Part shown: positions 47,361-58,900 of the stretch, one piece after another
How positions within the stretch are numbered: the stretch's first letter is position 1
Layout: the number at the start of each line of letters is the position of its first letter
Origin: Tachypleus tridentatus
Lineage: Eukaryota; Arthropoda; Merostomata; Xiphosura; Limulidae
Direction: 5' to 3'
Assembly: GCF_004210375.1 (NCBI RefSeq)
Contig: NW_027467782.1
Span: 29,305,276 to 29,369,275 of the forward strand
Length of the DNA stretch: 64,000 bases
Position numbers and translations under genes: made by a program
The notes under the pieces: generated by a model
Told to the model about the DNA's origin: nothing
The model's database searches: none
Seen by the model: the letters and a program-made list of their open reading frames with translations, nothing else

Positions 47361-47567
47361 ATGAAATATAATTTTACAGCTCTTTCGTAAATAATTTGTC
47401 AATGTAAACTTCATTTTATAAATTGGCCGAATTTTAAGTGAGGAATTTGTTAAATGTTTAAAATTTTTATTTCTACGCTGATAGGTTTTGATAAATAACA
47501 TTCTCAGAGGGTAAAGGCAAATTAAAGTGGGGGCAAGGTTCATTTGACCAAGTAGTGAGGGAATACA

Positions 47568-48067
47568 NNNNNNNNNNNNNNNNNNNNNNNNNNNNNNNNN
47601 NNNNNNNNNNNNNNNNNNNNNNNNNNNNNNNNNNNNNNNNNNNNNNNNNNNNNNNNNNNNNNNNNNNNNNNNNNNNNNNNNNNNNNNNNNNNNNNNNNNN
47701 NNNNNNNNNNNNNNNNNNNNNNNNNNNNNNNNNNNNNNNNNNNNNNNNNNNNNNNNNNNNNNNNNNNNNNNNNNNNNNNNNNNNNNNNNNNNNNNNNNNN
47801 NNNNNNNNNNNNNNNNNNNNNNNNNNNNNNNNNNNNNNNNNNNNNNNNNNNNNNNNNNNNNNNNNNNNNNNNNNNNNNNNNNNNNNNNNNNNNNNNNNNN
47901 NNNNNNNNNNNNNNNNNNNNNNNNNNNNNNNNNNNNNNNNNNNNNNNNNNNNNNNNNNNNNNNNNNNNNNNNNNNNNNNNNNNNNNNNNNNNNNNNNNNN
48001 NNNNNNNNNNNNNNNNNNNNNNNNNNNNNNNNNNNNNNNNNNNNNNNNNNNNNNNNNNNNNNNNNNN
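47568..48067. other. Scaffold gap of exactly 500 N
   Basis: The round length suggests a placeholder between joined contigs, not a measured distance. Open frames running through it are artefacts. Confidence 0.99.
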
Positions 48068-48110
48068 TCAGCAGTGGGGGGCGTCATAATTGACGGCCAA
48101 TCCCACTATT
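48068..48110 (+). mobile_element. SINE-A fragment cut by the gap
   Basis: Reads GGGGGCGTCATAATTGACGG and CCAATCCCACTATTCGTTTGG, the SINE body just after the head. The rest is lost in the N run or absent. Confidence 0.7.
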
Positions 48111-49173
48111 CGTTTGGAACGTTGTTTCAATTCTAACACAGTTGTTCCTACTCATTACACTTCTCCTCTCGTAACTCGAAAAGAAAAGAAAAACATTTAT
48201 TTAAGTTGTTACACGGATACTGCCATATAACTTGTCTCTATAATATTAAATAGAACATAATACAACATTCACACTTTACTGTAACTTTACCTTCTGTGGA
48301 TCGTTAAAATGTGACAGAGAAGCCCAACACCAAGAGACTGAAATGGGTGAGTACACTTATAGATTATATTAACAGTACCTTGATGACAGGTGTACAATAA
48401 CAGGAAAAACTGTTGGATAAGCCAAGAAAACGCGTAGATAAAAAAGAAGGAACACCGGTAGATAAAGACACAAAGACTAAGAGGTAAAGACAGACAGGCT
48501 GATAGATAAAGATAGGGAAAACAGCATGATAAAGATAGGAAGATGGACAGGTAAAGACAGCTGAACTTTTAACACATTGAAGCACCTCTTATTGTTATTG
48601 TTGATCGGTTGTGACTGATGAACAATGATTTTATTTATTTTTCGTCTTAAAATAAAAATATATATAAAAATAACTAAAAGGTCATGAATAAATCTGAGGA
48701 ATGTGAAAAATTAAAAAAACAGAGCACTTTGCAACATATGAGATCACAAACAAAATGTTAGAATACCAAAAGAAATGAATACAAGGTTAGAGACTTGGAA
48801 CTGATTAAATATCCAACTAATAAATAAATTCACTAATGGAAGAAAGCATGAAAATATTGATGTTGAATTTGAAATTCCCCTATGGGAACACGAATCTTAA
48901 TGACCAGGTGAGAAACGCCAAAGAATGCAGCTGTCTCTATCTTTGGCCCACAAATCACGAGAAAGGAAAGACAAATAATCGTCGACACCTCCGCAATAAA
49001 GATGTTGTTTAAAATCATATCGAACAATGTAATCGACGATCATACTTATAAAGCACCCTCAGCCGTAAAAAAAAAAAAAGGAACGTCTTTAGTATCATGG
49101 TCGCTCGAACTTTCGACTTTTCAATTGCTTAACCCTCAAATATGGAGGAGAAAACAAACTGAATGTTGCAGGC
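48111..49173. other. No recognisable gene; TAAAGACA-rich tract
   Basis: Around 48420-48560 there are loosely repeated GATAAAGACA/GGTAAAGACAG phrases, a purine-rich low-order repeat. Nothing coding. Confidence 0.45.
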
Positions 49174-51580
49174 CAGGGTCACCAAACTACGGCCCTCGAG
49201 GTAATTGACTGGCCCGCCAGCAGCTAGCCGCTTGAAATTAAAATGTCCGACTGTCATAACAAAATAAATCACACCGATGGTCGCTTCAAGCTGACAAATA
49301 CAAGACGTTATGATAAAAAGAAACAAGGCTGTCACGCGCATTTTAACCAATAGGAAAATTCTTCTCGCGTCCTTGCTGCCCGTTTATTCATATCGAGGCA
49401 CGTATCTATAAAAGCATTAGATTCGAAACAACAAGTACAGATTCTTAACCCCGTCCCATCGACTCGTCTTGTAAATTCAGTGGGCTTGGGTTACCGCTTC
49501 AGCAAGCTCATTTCTCTTAGTAGTCTGGTTATGCGCTTTTCAAACTCGTTCTCAGGTGAGTTTCGTGCCAAAGGTACGTTTCAATATATTTTGTTTGTGC
49601 GTTCTTGGACCAGTACAATACTTTTCTCACAGCGCTCTGTGTTTTTTCATTTCAGACCCTGTTTTTTTCATGACTGCTTTTAAAAGAAGAAAAGTGGACT
49701 TTGATGTCATGCTTTCAATGATGAATGGGGAGAAAAGCACTTCTTTGTGGAAACAAGAAAACAGAAAGCTACTTGTGTGATATGCACAGAAAGTGTTGCC
49801 ATTTTAAAAGAGTATAGTCTTCGGCGTCACTATGAAACAAAACATCGATCAACATAGTTGAAATTTTCAGGAAAGTTCCGTTCTGAGAAATTTGAATCCA
49901 TGATACGTGTTTTGAATCTCGAAAGAATCTCTTCACGAGTAAGTTTGCTGAAAATGAATCTGTCACCTGTACAAGTTACAAAATAGTGCATATGATGGCA
50001 GAGCGAGGAAAACCTTTACTGACGGCAAGTTCATCAAAGAGTGTATGATGGAAGCAAAATGAACTGTGTCCTGAAAAGCCAATTTCTTTGAAAGTATCAG
50101 CCTTTCAGCAACTTCAGTTGTACGGAGAGCAAGAACTTGGAGAAAACATCGCATTACAGATACGCCAAAAGCAAGAAACTCCCAATGGTATTCTCTGGCA
50201 CTGGATGAGTCTACTGATCTTTCGAGTGCGTCACAACTTCTCGTGTTCATTCGTGGAGTTAATTTGGACTTTCAGATCACGGAAGAGTTGGCATCAGTTT
50301 GCAGCACGCACGGAAGAACAAGTGGAGAAGACATTTTCATGGAAGTGCATAAAACTTTGCAAGACTATAACCTTCAGTGGAATCAGCTTAGAGGTGTTAC
50401 AGTTGATGGAGGAAGAAATATGGCTGGAGTAAAGACGGGTCTGATCAGGAAACAGTTGGAAGATCTTCAACTCTGAAGCGCTCTGTTCATACACTGCATC
50501 ATACACGAGCAAGCACTCTGTAGAAAAGACTTAGATATTTCTTGCGTACTGAAACAAGTCATTTCTGCAGTGAATTTCATTCAGGGTCTTGCACTTAATC
50601 ATCGCCAGTTCAAGGTGTTTCTTGAAGAAATTGATTCGGATTTATGTGAGTTGCCTTATCACACGGCAGTGAGGGTGGCTCAGCTGCGGTAAAGTCTTGT
50701 CTCGTTCTTATAAGCTGAAAAGAGAAATATATATTTTTTTATCGAGAAATATAGAGCCGATCCACTTCTGTCGGATCCAACTTGGTTGTCAATTTTGGTG
50801 ACATCACATCCCACATGAATGAATTGAACTTGAAACTTCAGGGGGAGAATAACTTTGTCTGTGATCTCTATAGAATCATTAAAGGATTTCGGAGAAAGCT
50901 GTCATTGTTTGAAGCACATTTGAAGGAGAAACCTCTCTCATTTCAGTGTTTCAATGAGTTTCATGCTGGAATCACAGAAGATGTTAACCTGAAGTTTCAG
51001 AAAAAGATTATTGGTGATTTAAATAAGCATTTTTAGAGAGATTTTCGGATCTCGACAGAATCGAAAGTGACATTCTCCTTTTTCAAAATCCTTTTGATTG
51101 TGTCATTGATGACGTGCCAATGGAACTTCAGCTGGAGGTCATCGATTTGCAAGGAAATGACGTGTTGAAAGCAAAGCACAGAGAGACAACTTTTTGTATT
51201 TTACATCTGCACACCTGAAGATGATTTTCCAAAGCTGAAGCAGTTCGAATCTGGTATGACATCAATGTGCGGAATAACTTATATCTGTGAACAAGCATTT
51301 TCAAAAATGAAGTGTGTGAAGTCGGTACTTCGATCAAAGTTGACTGATGAACATTTGAAAGCAATTCTAATGATTAGATATAGCAATTCAGAACCGAAAA
51401 TTGAAGATATTTTGAAAGCCAAACGCCAATTTTATAAATCTCACTAACTTTTTTGCGGCTTAGTGAAATTCAGATGTGTACTCACTATGTGCGATGTGAC
51501 AATTGCTTTTGCTAATGCCACCTTCTTTGACAACCTTTGGCAAATAAAAATGTTGGTTGTATTTCTGTTTGTTTCTAGCT
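49174..51580 (+). mobile_element. hAT-Charlie-type DNA transposon, copy 2
   Basis: The left end CAGGGTCACCAAACTACGGC is a Charlie-like terminal repeat. The body follows copy 1 (2191-4661) closely, with transposase text in several frames: RRKVDFDVMLSMMNGEKSTS, LVFIRGVNLDFQITEELAS, ITYICEQAFSKMKCVKSVLR, LTDEHLKAIL. In 50243-50476 it preserves VTVDGGRNMAGVKTGLIRKQ, which is garbled in copy 1. It is dead, with numerous indels. The expected 3' end is replaced by an inverted segment. Confidence 0.9.
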
Positions 51581-51790
51581 CAGGGGTCTCCAAACTTTTT
51601 TCACAGGGGAAAGATTTCTTGGGGAATAAGAAGCGCAAGCCGCATGATCATTATATTCAATACTCACAAACAAAAACGAAAACTCTGTAAAAGACTTAAC
51701 ACAAAGTTTAGGATACCACATTAACCACGTGGAGTCGCATGCAATACACACATATAATAAATACAAACAGAAATACAACCAACATTTTTG
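51581..51790 (-). mobile_element. Inverted 3' end of a hAT-Charlie element
   Basis: Read in reverse it equals the last about 210 bp of copy 1 (GTTGGTTGTATTTCTGTTTG ... CACAGGGG, TTTGGAGACCCCTG). Its terminal repeat, CAGGGGTCTCCAAACT, now points inward at 51581. A 26-bp stretch (51546-51571) is repeated in inverse at 51764-51789. Confidence 0.9.
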
Positions 51791-52318
51791 ACTCGAACAA
51801 AATAATTATGACACACCTACACTCCCGGCAACAGGCCTAGTTACAAGGCAATAAAAGTTAAACGAAAGAGGTCGGAGAAGGCGTAGCTACACATTAATCA
51901 AAATATGTTGTTTTAAAACGAAATATTACATTTTCTCTTCTCTTTTAATCTTCGGTAAAACGTTCCTGATTTCCTTATGAAAAAACAGAGTTATACAGCA
52001 GTGATTATACTTTTAAAATTTATTGTAGAAATATTTGTATACACAAACTTGAGAGTACGCATACAATATTCACGTGCTTGAGTAAAACGTATATTTACAA
52101 TAATACACATTACGACATGTTTGCTCACGTTTGTTGTAAAAAGTTTCTAATACAAAACGCCCCTGTTGAAATCACCAGTAATTGTTCTGAAAGACACTAC
52201 AATATGATTGTTTCTGCTATAACACAGGTTGAGCTCTAAAAGACACTCTTTTGTTGATATTATTTGTTGGAGTGTATTAAGAATAATTATACTGTTCTAG
52301 ACGTTAAACTAAACAGTA
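51791..52318. other. No recognisable feature
   Basis: AT-rich, nothing recognised. Confidence 0.4.
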
Positions 52319-52327
52319 TTGAGTGTT

Positions 52328-52553
52328 GGTTCGTTTTTGAATTTCGCGTAAAGTTACTCGAAGATTCCTAATTTAGCAGTGTAAGACTAGAGGGAAGGCA
52401 GCTAGTCATCATCACCCACCGCCAACTCTTTTACCAACAAATACTGACCGTTACATTTTAACGCCCCCACGGCTGAAAGGGCGAGCATGTTTGGCGCGAC
52501 GGGGATGCGAAACCGCGACCCTCAGATTACAAGTCGCACGCCTTAATACGCTT
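52328..52553 (-). mobile_element. SINE-A copy 13
   Basis: Flanked by the target repeat TTGAGTGTT (52319-52327, 52555-52563). It has internal small deletions: the GGGCTATCTGTGCTAGCC block and the GGGCTACTC stretch are missing. Confidence 0.9.
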
Positions 52554-52784
52554 GTTGAGTGTTACTAGAGTTAATTCAAGGGAGTGACATTGGTTATAAA
52601 CCTGTGGGGCGTGGAGATCATAATTATTGCTGTAGCCTTCAACAAAACAACTTGTCCCAACCGAAAGTTAGTCTGGGTTTTTCTACACAATATCTTTTAT
52701 GATCACGTTAAACTTTAACTTCTCATACAGAAATGAAACGGCGGTACGAAGCAGAAATCGTTGAGACAGTTTTAAATTGGACCT

Positions 52785-53075
52785 AATCTCGAAAAGGAAA
52801 TCTTTACTGTGACGCCACCTTTCTCGAATGTCATGTTGACCTGAAATAGTTTTATCTTTGACCCAATTTCTGATAGAAAATCTTTATTGTGGAACCACTT
52901 CCTCGAATGTAGTGTTGACCCGAAATATTTTATCTTTGACCCAATCTCTAATAGGTAATCTGTATTACCGCACCACCTTTTTGGAATGTAGTGTTGACCT
53001 GAAACAGTTTGATCTTGACCCAATTCCTGATAGAAAATCTTTATTGTGGCGCCACTTTCTCGAATGTAATGCTGT
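52785..53075 (-). repeat. 88-bp minisatellite at inner edge of right arm
   Basis: About 3.3 units of the same 88-bp repeat, inverted. The last partial unit runs slightly beyond the arm's inner boundary. Confidence 0.88.
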
Positions 53076-54822
53076 CCACATTAACTCCATTATAGAAATA
53101 AAGTACTCTGATTCTTATATTAGATTTCGCGATCGTGCCAAATGGTCAAGATGCGGTTAGATTTTTGATAGAAATGTTTCTAAAGTTCGTCAAAAAACAA
53201 CAAACAAACAAACCAAAAACGAATTATAGAAATAGCCGACTTTTCCCAGTGTTGTCAAATAAACATACACCTAAATTTCTTTAAGCTTTCGTAATTAAAC
53301 AGAAGATAAACATCTTCTGTGAAATAAAATGCGCATGTCCGAGGTTGTGTCGTGCGTGTACAACCACTGTTATTGATATTGAAACTATCTTTGAGCTATC
53401 GTGGTTTCTCGGTAGACAATCAATTCACTTTTTCGGTCATTTTCTTCTTGACGAATAACTTTCTCCTGTACGTAACTAAACATCCTTTCTTGTCCTTAGA
53501 GCAAGAACTGTGAATAACGTCATCCGTGACCGAAGCAATTTTCAATATAATTTCACATTCTAAATATTGCTCTTTTAAACAGTAGCGTGAGACGTGTGAA
53601 ACACACATTTTGCACATAAACCATTAAAGATATTTATCAGTTCCGGTGTCAAAACGTACTCTACCGTCTTGTATAAGAATAAAAGAAAACTGTGCCAGTG
53701 TATGAGATTGATGATTTAAGTTTTATCGTATAAATAACACAAATGACATCAGTACACAAAGTTTTGATATACATGCAATTTATTTACAATATTTTAATGC
53801 AATATAAATGTAAACAAAACACATCGTATCTAAAGAAGAATTCTCTTCCAACATTTGTCTTTACTTAAGTACATTTTTTACTCTTATGTGGCTCGCTCGT
53901 TCTCTCTGGGCAGGACGTGATTTAGCACTTAGCGTGTTGCATTGTGGATTCGTGGTTCGCATCCCATTGCAGAAACAAATCGCGCAAACACTATGTGGTT
54001 TTCAGTATACCGTAAGAGTGATGGTTAAATGATGTAATCATAATAGTCTAAAAGCTGGCGCCCTTGTGATTTGATTATAATAGTCTAAAAGCTGACGGTC
54101 AAGTGACGTAATTATAATAGTCCGAGAGTTGACGGTGGGTGTTATTGAGCAGCTTCCTTCCCTCTAGTGTATCAGTTGAAATCTAGGGGCGGTTGCTGTT
54201 ACGTAAATATTCGAAACAAATAAACTAGTGTTTATTTACTTTAAAATTTTCATTCACCCTAACGAGTAATTCAAATTATTATTAAAGGATTATGACAAGT
54301 ACATACTTAAACACAAATCTGTTAAAAACTGAAGTTGTATCCAATACATCTAGGTGAATATTCACTATTTTTCAATGATGCACACATTTATAACAGTAAG
54401 TACTAATTCATAAACTGAAGTTTTCATTAACTTTAAAGAATTTTCCTTTGAGTTAATCAAATAACTTTAGTGTACTCTTTGTTACAATCATTTCAAGAAT
54501 TTTTTTCTGTTGATAATTTGACAGCACACTTAAAAAAAACAACTGACAACCAACATATATTGACACTGATAAAAACAATATAGATGACAAATTTTGAACT
54601 AAAGAAAGGAAGGTTAAGATAAATTTCCTCTGAACAAAATTTAGTTCAAGATCTTTATTAAAAACATAGCTTCCTTTTCACTAAATCTACTTAACAATGA
54701 TTTAAAAAGTGATGACCAGTGTAAAAATTAAAAACTTTAATTCCTGATTTATCATTATTTTAAAACACTGGAACTTAATATTGTGGAGACACTAAAACAG
54801 TTCAAAGAGTAAACATTATCTT
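52830..54822 (-). repeat. Large inverted repeat, right arm
   Basis: Inverse copy of 44691-46758, beginning TCATGTTGACCTGAAATAG and ending AAACATTATCTT. About 75-80 bp shorter, mostly through fewer units in the SINE-internal repeat. The outer end lies close to the 3' end of the anoctamin gene. Confidence 0.93.
53890..54225 (+). mobile_element. Same old SINE in the right arm, fewer internal units
   Basis: Inverse of 45295-45685, with only about three internal units. Head (GATTCGTGGTTCGCATCCCA) and body are otherwise alike. Confidence 0.8.
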
Positions 54823-55086
54823 AACAATGTTGTTTCTGAAACAAACTCTGAACACAAGTTTAAGATTCATACACAAATGACAAAGTTGATAACAATTTGG
54901 AACCGTGACAGATTGTAGCATTTGTTGTTGATCTGTTAACACTGTTCAAGTCTTGTTCTTTAGAATTTGATGGCACGTCACCTTGAACAAGGTGCAGGAG
55001 CAGGCATATTACTTCATTCTACAACTCTGGAATGGTCTTCCACTTCTATAGTATCATCTTCACAATGTTTGGTTCTACCTGTGTAT
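54823..55086. other. Probable 3' flank or 3' UTR of the anoctamin gene
   Basis: On the minus strand this follows the possible last exon. An AATAAA-like signal (plus strand TTTATT) occurs near 54654, inside the right inverted-repeat arm, so a transcript could end there. That is inference only. Confidence 0.3.
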
Positions 55087-55098
55087 TCAGAGATTCTC
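54970..55098 (-). CDS. Possible last exon or 3' UTR start of the anoctamin gene
   Basis: A strong acceptor (T-rich tract, GATTTAG) sits at 55099. In the phase following 55645 it gives only E-N-L then TGA. In a second phase it is open for about 28 codons, encoding an acidic tail (RISEYTGRTKHCEDDTIEVE then DHSRVVE, stop). Either could be real; no family match is known to me. Confidence 0.22.
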
Positions 55099-55644
55099 CT
55101 AAATCAGAAAAACCAAAAAAACGTGCTCAGTAATAATAGTAGAAAACTGAATATGAACTTACATTTAATCAATTGTGAAACAGACTTCAGGGAAAGGAAC
55201 AAAACTATGTAACAGCACCAATGTCATTAAAGAACACACTGTAAATATAATAATCAATTTACATTTTCTTTAGTTTTACTTACACAGTATTTCATTAAGT
55301 GTGTGTGTGTAACATAAGTGTTTATTTTGATTTCCTGCAGTATTCTTGTTCTAAATTCAGATTGGCTCCCAGACCTAAAAGGTTGCCGACACCTGTTCTA
55401 AAAGATAATGTGAAAGATTTTAAGTACTTATAAACATTCAACAAAAGAAAACGTCAATGTTATAATACAAGACAGTTTAAAACTGTTGTCACCAAGATGG
55501 TGTAAACATTAAGTATATAAACAAAAATAAATAATTTGTTTAAGATTTAACAAGGTTTGACCTTTGAGGTTGTAATATATCAAATGTTAAGTGAAAGAAG
55601 AAATTTTCTAAATAACATAGACTTTTGCAAAGTTTAAAACGTAC

Positions 55645-55732
55645 TTGTTCTTGTGGCACATATATGTATGGAAACTGTATTCTCTGTTGGACTTCATCGA
55701 CCATAGATATTTGATTAGATGTTATTATCAAC
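55645..55732 (-). CDS. Possible extra anoctamin C-terminal exon
   Basis: This 88-bp open stretch has acceptor GAACAG and donor GTACGT. It reads one base plus 29 codons, with residues such as MVDEVQQRIQFPYIYVPQEQ. Its one-base start phase is what would be needed if the preceding exon were one base shorter in its A run and spliced at 55794|55793. The codons look protein-like but I see no homology to known anoctamin tails. This is inference from splice logic only. Confidence 0.3.
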
Positions 55733-55820
55733 CTGTTCACTTACCTCTTAAACAGAAAAAAAACTCTGCCTTGTTCAAATTTTTAAATATTACCAATCTG
55801 TGAAATAATGTGTTCCAAAA

Positions 55821-55982
55821 TCATGGTGTTTTCCTCCTTCCAAGATATTTTGCTCTTTTAAGTTCTTCTTCAATAATCACATCATTGACGATGTGATTTT
55901 CATGTCTAATCTGTAGTTTCACAGACTTTGGAATGTCTGGTATTAACCAACAAATTAGAGTTGTCATGATGAATACAAGACA
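55821..55982 (-). CDS. ANO7-like: Anoctamin terminal exon (last TM and [10 protein letters not shown])
   Basis: After the acceptor TTTTTTTAG, this exon reads [20 protein letters not shown], then [20 protein letters not shown] and [12 protein letters not shown]-like residues to a TGA at 55823-55821. It joins the previous exon's [10 protein letters not shown] without a gap against the family pattern ARLAFxxxFxxLVF...IPDxP. The stop lies just after an A run (plus strand TTTT, 55829-55832). A one-base-shorter run would read on to a good donor at 55793, so the true C-terminus is uncertain. Confidence 0.88.
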   Translation of the reverse strand, partial: CLVFIMTTLICWLIPDIPKSVKLQIRHENHIVNDVIIEEELKRAKYLGRRKTP

Positions 55983-58900
55983 CTAAAAAAAGGAAAGACA
56001 TAAGTTTCACTGGAGCAGTTTTTAAAACATTATCCTTTTACATAACACTGTTTAACCAATACAGATTATAAAACTTTATGAACAATGATTAAATCATGAA
56101 GTCTTCTTAAATTACTAATGAGCATGTACAGTCATTCAGAACAGTATCAGTGCTACATAATAAGAAAAACATTCTACTGGATGAACAGAAGCCACAAAAA
56201 AATCTAACACTTATAGAATTGGGTAATAAAAATGATAGTTTATTAACAAAAATGATTAATCAATCCATTTTGTGAAGGATAACTTAGTAAATGTTACTGA
56301 AACTTTTAAAAACATTCTAGGATTGTCCTGGCTGTATTAAAATGTATTACCTTTTATACTCTATTTATGTTGCTTCATTAAAAACAACTGAACATAGTTA
56401 TAATGTTTATACATTTTCAGTCTCAGTAAATGTTAAAAAGTTTCCAACTCCCTTGAAGTTAATTTAATACAGCAATTCTCAACTGGTTCTGTGGGTTTAT
56501 GTACACCTAAACATATATTTAGCTTCCTCAAAAAAATTTAAATTACAAATAAAAGGTGTTTTAATAAAAGCTATTCACACTTTATATTTGTTTTGAAAAC
56601 TTTGGTTAAATAAAGTCTCAGGTTAGTTCTACAATTAACATTTAAAAATATTCTATCTTTGAAGAAAGAAGGTTGTATTTATGTCCTTAAGTGAAAGCTA
56701 CTGTTAATTGATTTATTTTAGTATAAACTAAAAATGAACTGCAAATGTAATTAAGTTTAATCAAAAATAAGATCTATAATTTGAAAAATTGTTTCCAACC
56801 ACAAAAATAGAAACGAAAACCAAGCGAGCTGTAGCCAGCTGCCAATATAACGTCTTATATTCATATTTGTTGCTTGCTGTTGGGGCTCTCTGTAGTCTTG
56901 GTACCTGAAACCATGAAATAAAATGACCTTAAAATAGAAGCCAGCATTTTAAACAACTTATTTTATAGTGGATGTTTTGCATTTCATAAAATTTTAACTT
57001 TACCTTAAAATTGTTGTTATCTGTACTCAGACAAGTTTTTAAAATAAAGTTAACTTTCTAACTTAAACAGCTAAGTACATTTTGTGCTCTTATATGAACA
57101 GCAATATCCAAGTTTGTTAGCAATATCAAATTGTTAGAAATTAATTCTATAGTTTTCTTCCAAAAGTTCCTTTGAAATCCTATTGAATGAGGAGATGTTG
57201 TTGGAATTTTGTGGCTCTGATGTCTGGGAAATATTAATAGATTTGTACCAACAGAAAAGAAATAACATCATCGAAGGGTTTACTCTTCAAATTCTATTGT
57301 GTTTTATTTAAACAATATTTGTGTATCAATCCTGAAATACAGTCATTGAGAGAGTCGATGTAGTTGATTCAAATTTTGCTGAAGATAAAATCAGTGAAGT
57401 TCTCTCTCTCTTGAAGATGTATAACTTTTTACTGCACATAAAACAGAATCTAGAAACAATCCTTTCATTTTCCTCAGAGAAAAATGTATTAAAGTTTTGT
57501 ACAAATGTTACTTCTTTCAGAATAAAAAATAAAACTGATGGTGAATGTTATGAAATCTCTTGTGATTATTTTTAATGTTTATAAAAGGATAATAAAATTT
57601 CTGTTTAGTACTATGAATAATTATGTTACATTAAAAAATATTGCATAATGCACTTGAATAGAATTGTAAAACAACTGTTATTTCTAACTAACCCACAATT
57701 AGGATTATAAAAAAAACAAATTCATTACTACTTAAAGCAACACTTTTTGTCGAAACCCATCAGGCTAGCTTCGTGAAGTATTGGCTTTGACTGCCGAAAC
57801 AAAAAGAAACTTGCCTGATTTATGGATAGAATACACTCTTTTTATTAGTTATATAAATACAACCAATTGTCCAACAGCAATATAAATGAGAATTACACAA
57901 ATTTCTTGAAAAACAGAAGATAATACAAGGATTTGTCATTTGGGTTGAAATTTTATATTCTGAGTTGTTAGTATCTGCTATATATATGTTTCTAATTGGT
58001 TGAACAATCTGAAACCCTCACAAGAGAAGAGAAAAAAAAATATTTGTAAAGGAAAAGTCAGAGCATCACCAGATTGTGTAGAGAAGTATATTCATTTTTA
58101 ACTTAAGAATTAAATCTTATGTAATACTAATATTTAAGTTATAAAGTATCTTGTTGTACCAAGTTTAATAATATGTATTATTTTAAGTAGTTTAATCAAC
58201 CCTTTATTGTCTCCACCCATATATCTACACATGCTAGATATCACCTACAGCATTATATATGCACATGCCAAACATCATTTCAATCCATATTTCTATGCAT
58301 ACGAGACATAACCTTCATCGAAATATCTACGCATACCAGATATCTTTTCCAATATGTCTGATCATGCTAGACATCATTTCCACCCATACATTTAACATGA
58401 TAGACATCATCTGTACCCATCTATCTTTAGATGCTAGGCATCATTTCCACCAACTTATACATGCCAAATGTACCATGTTGCATTCAACTGCCTTGAATCT
58501 GGTTCATTGTGGTAAAAATGTTGTTGCAATGATGAAAAATACTTTCATGGATGATAACTTTGAAACTAACTCAATAAAATGGTTGTACCTTGCACAATTT
58601 GATATCCCATGTCAATAGGGTTAAAGTTTGAATCTACGTAAAACAGTTGTAACTTGTTCACTTTGATGTCTCACGTCAGTAGGGTTAAAGAGACACCACA
58701 CTGGTTCTTAATCACACATACATTGTTTTCTATGCTCTGTTAATTTGAAACAATAAAACAAAAATTAACACTTACTTGCAGTATTCCACACTGGTGTCAG
58801 GTTCAGAAAGAATATTCAAATCACCAGGAAAGTCACTGATGTTGAAATCTGACAGAGTAAAGTTCAGAAATCCATTCAGTGATCCATCTGGTGAAATGAA

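Noticed and set aside
47473-48136. Two 190-200-codon ORFs
   Set aside because: They run through the 500-N gap and consist almost wholly of X; artefacts.
52772-53023. 83-codon ORF with repeated LSEIGSKIK text
   Set aside because: It is the 88-bp minisatellite read in one frame; copies in the left arm do not keep the frame.
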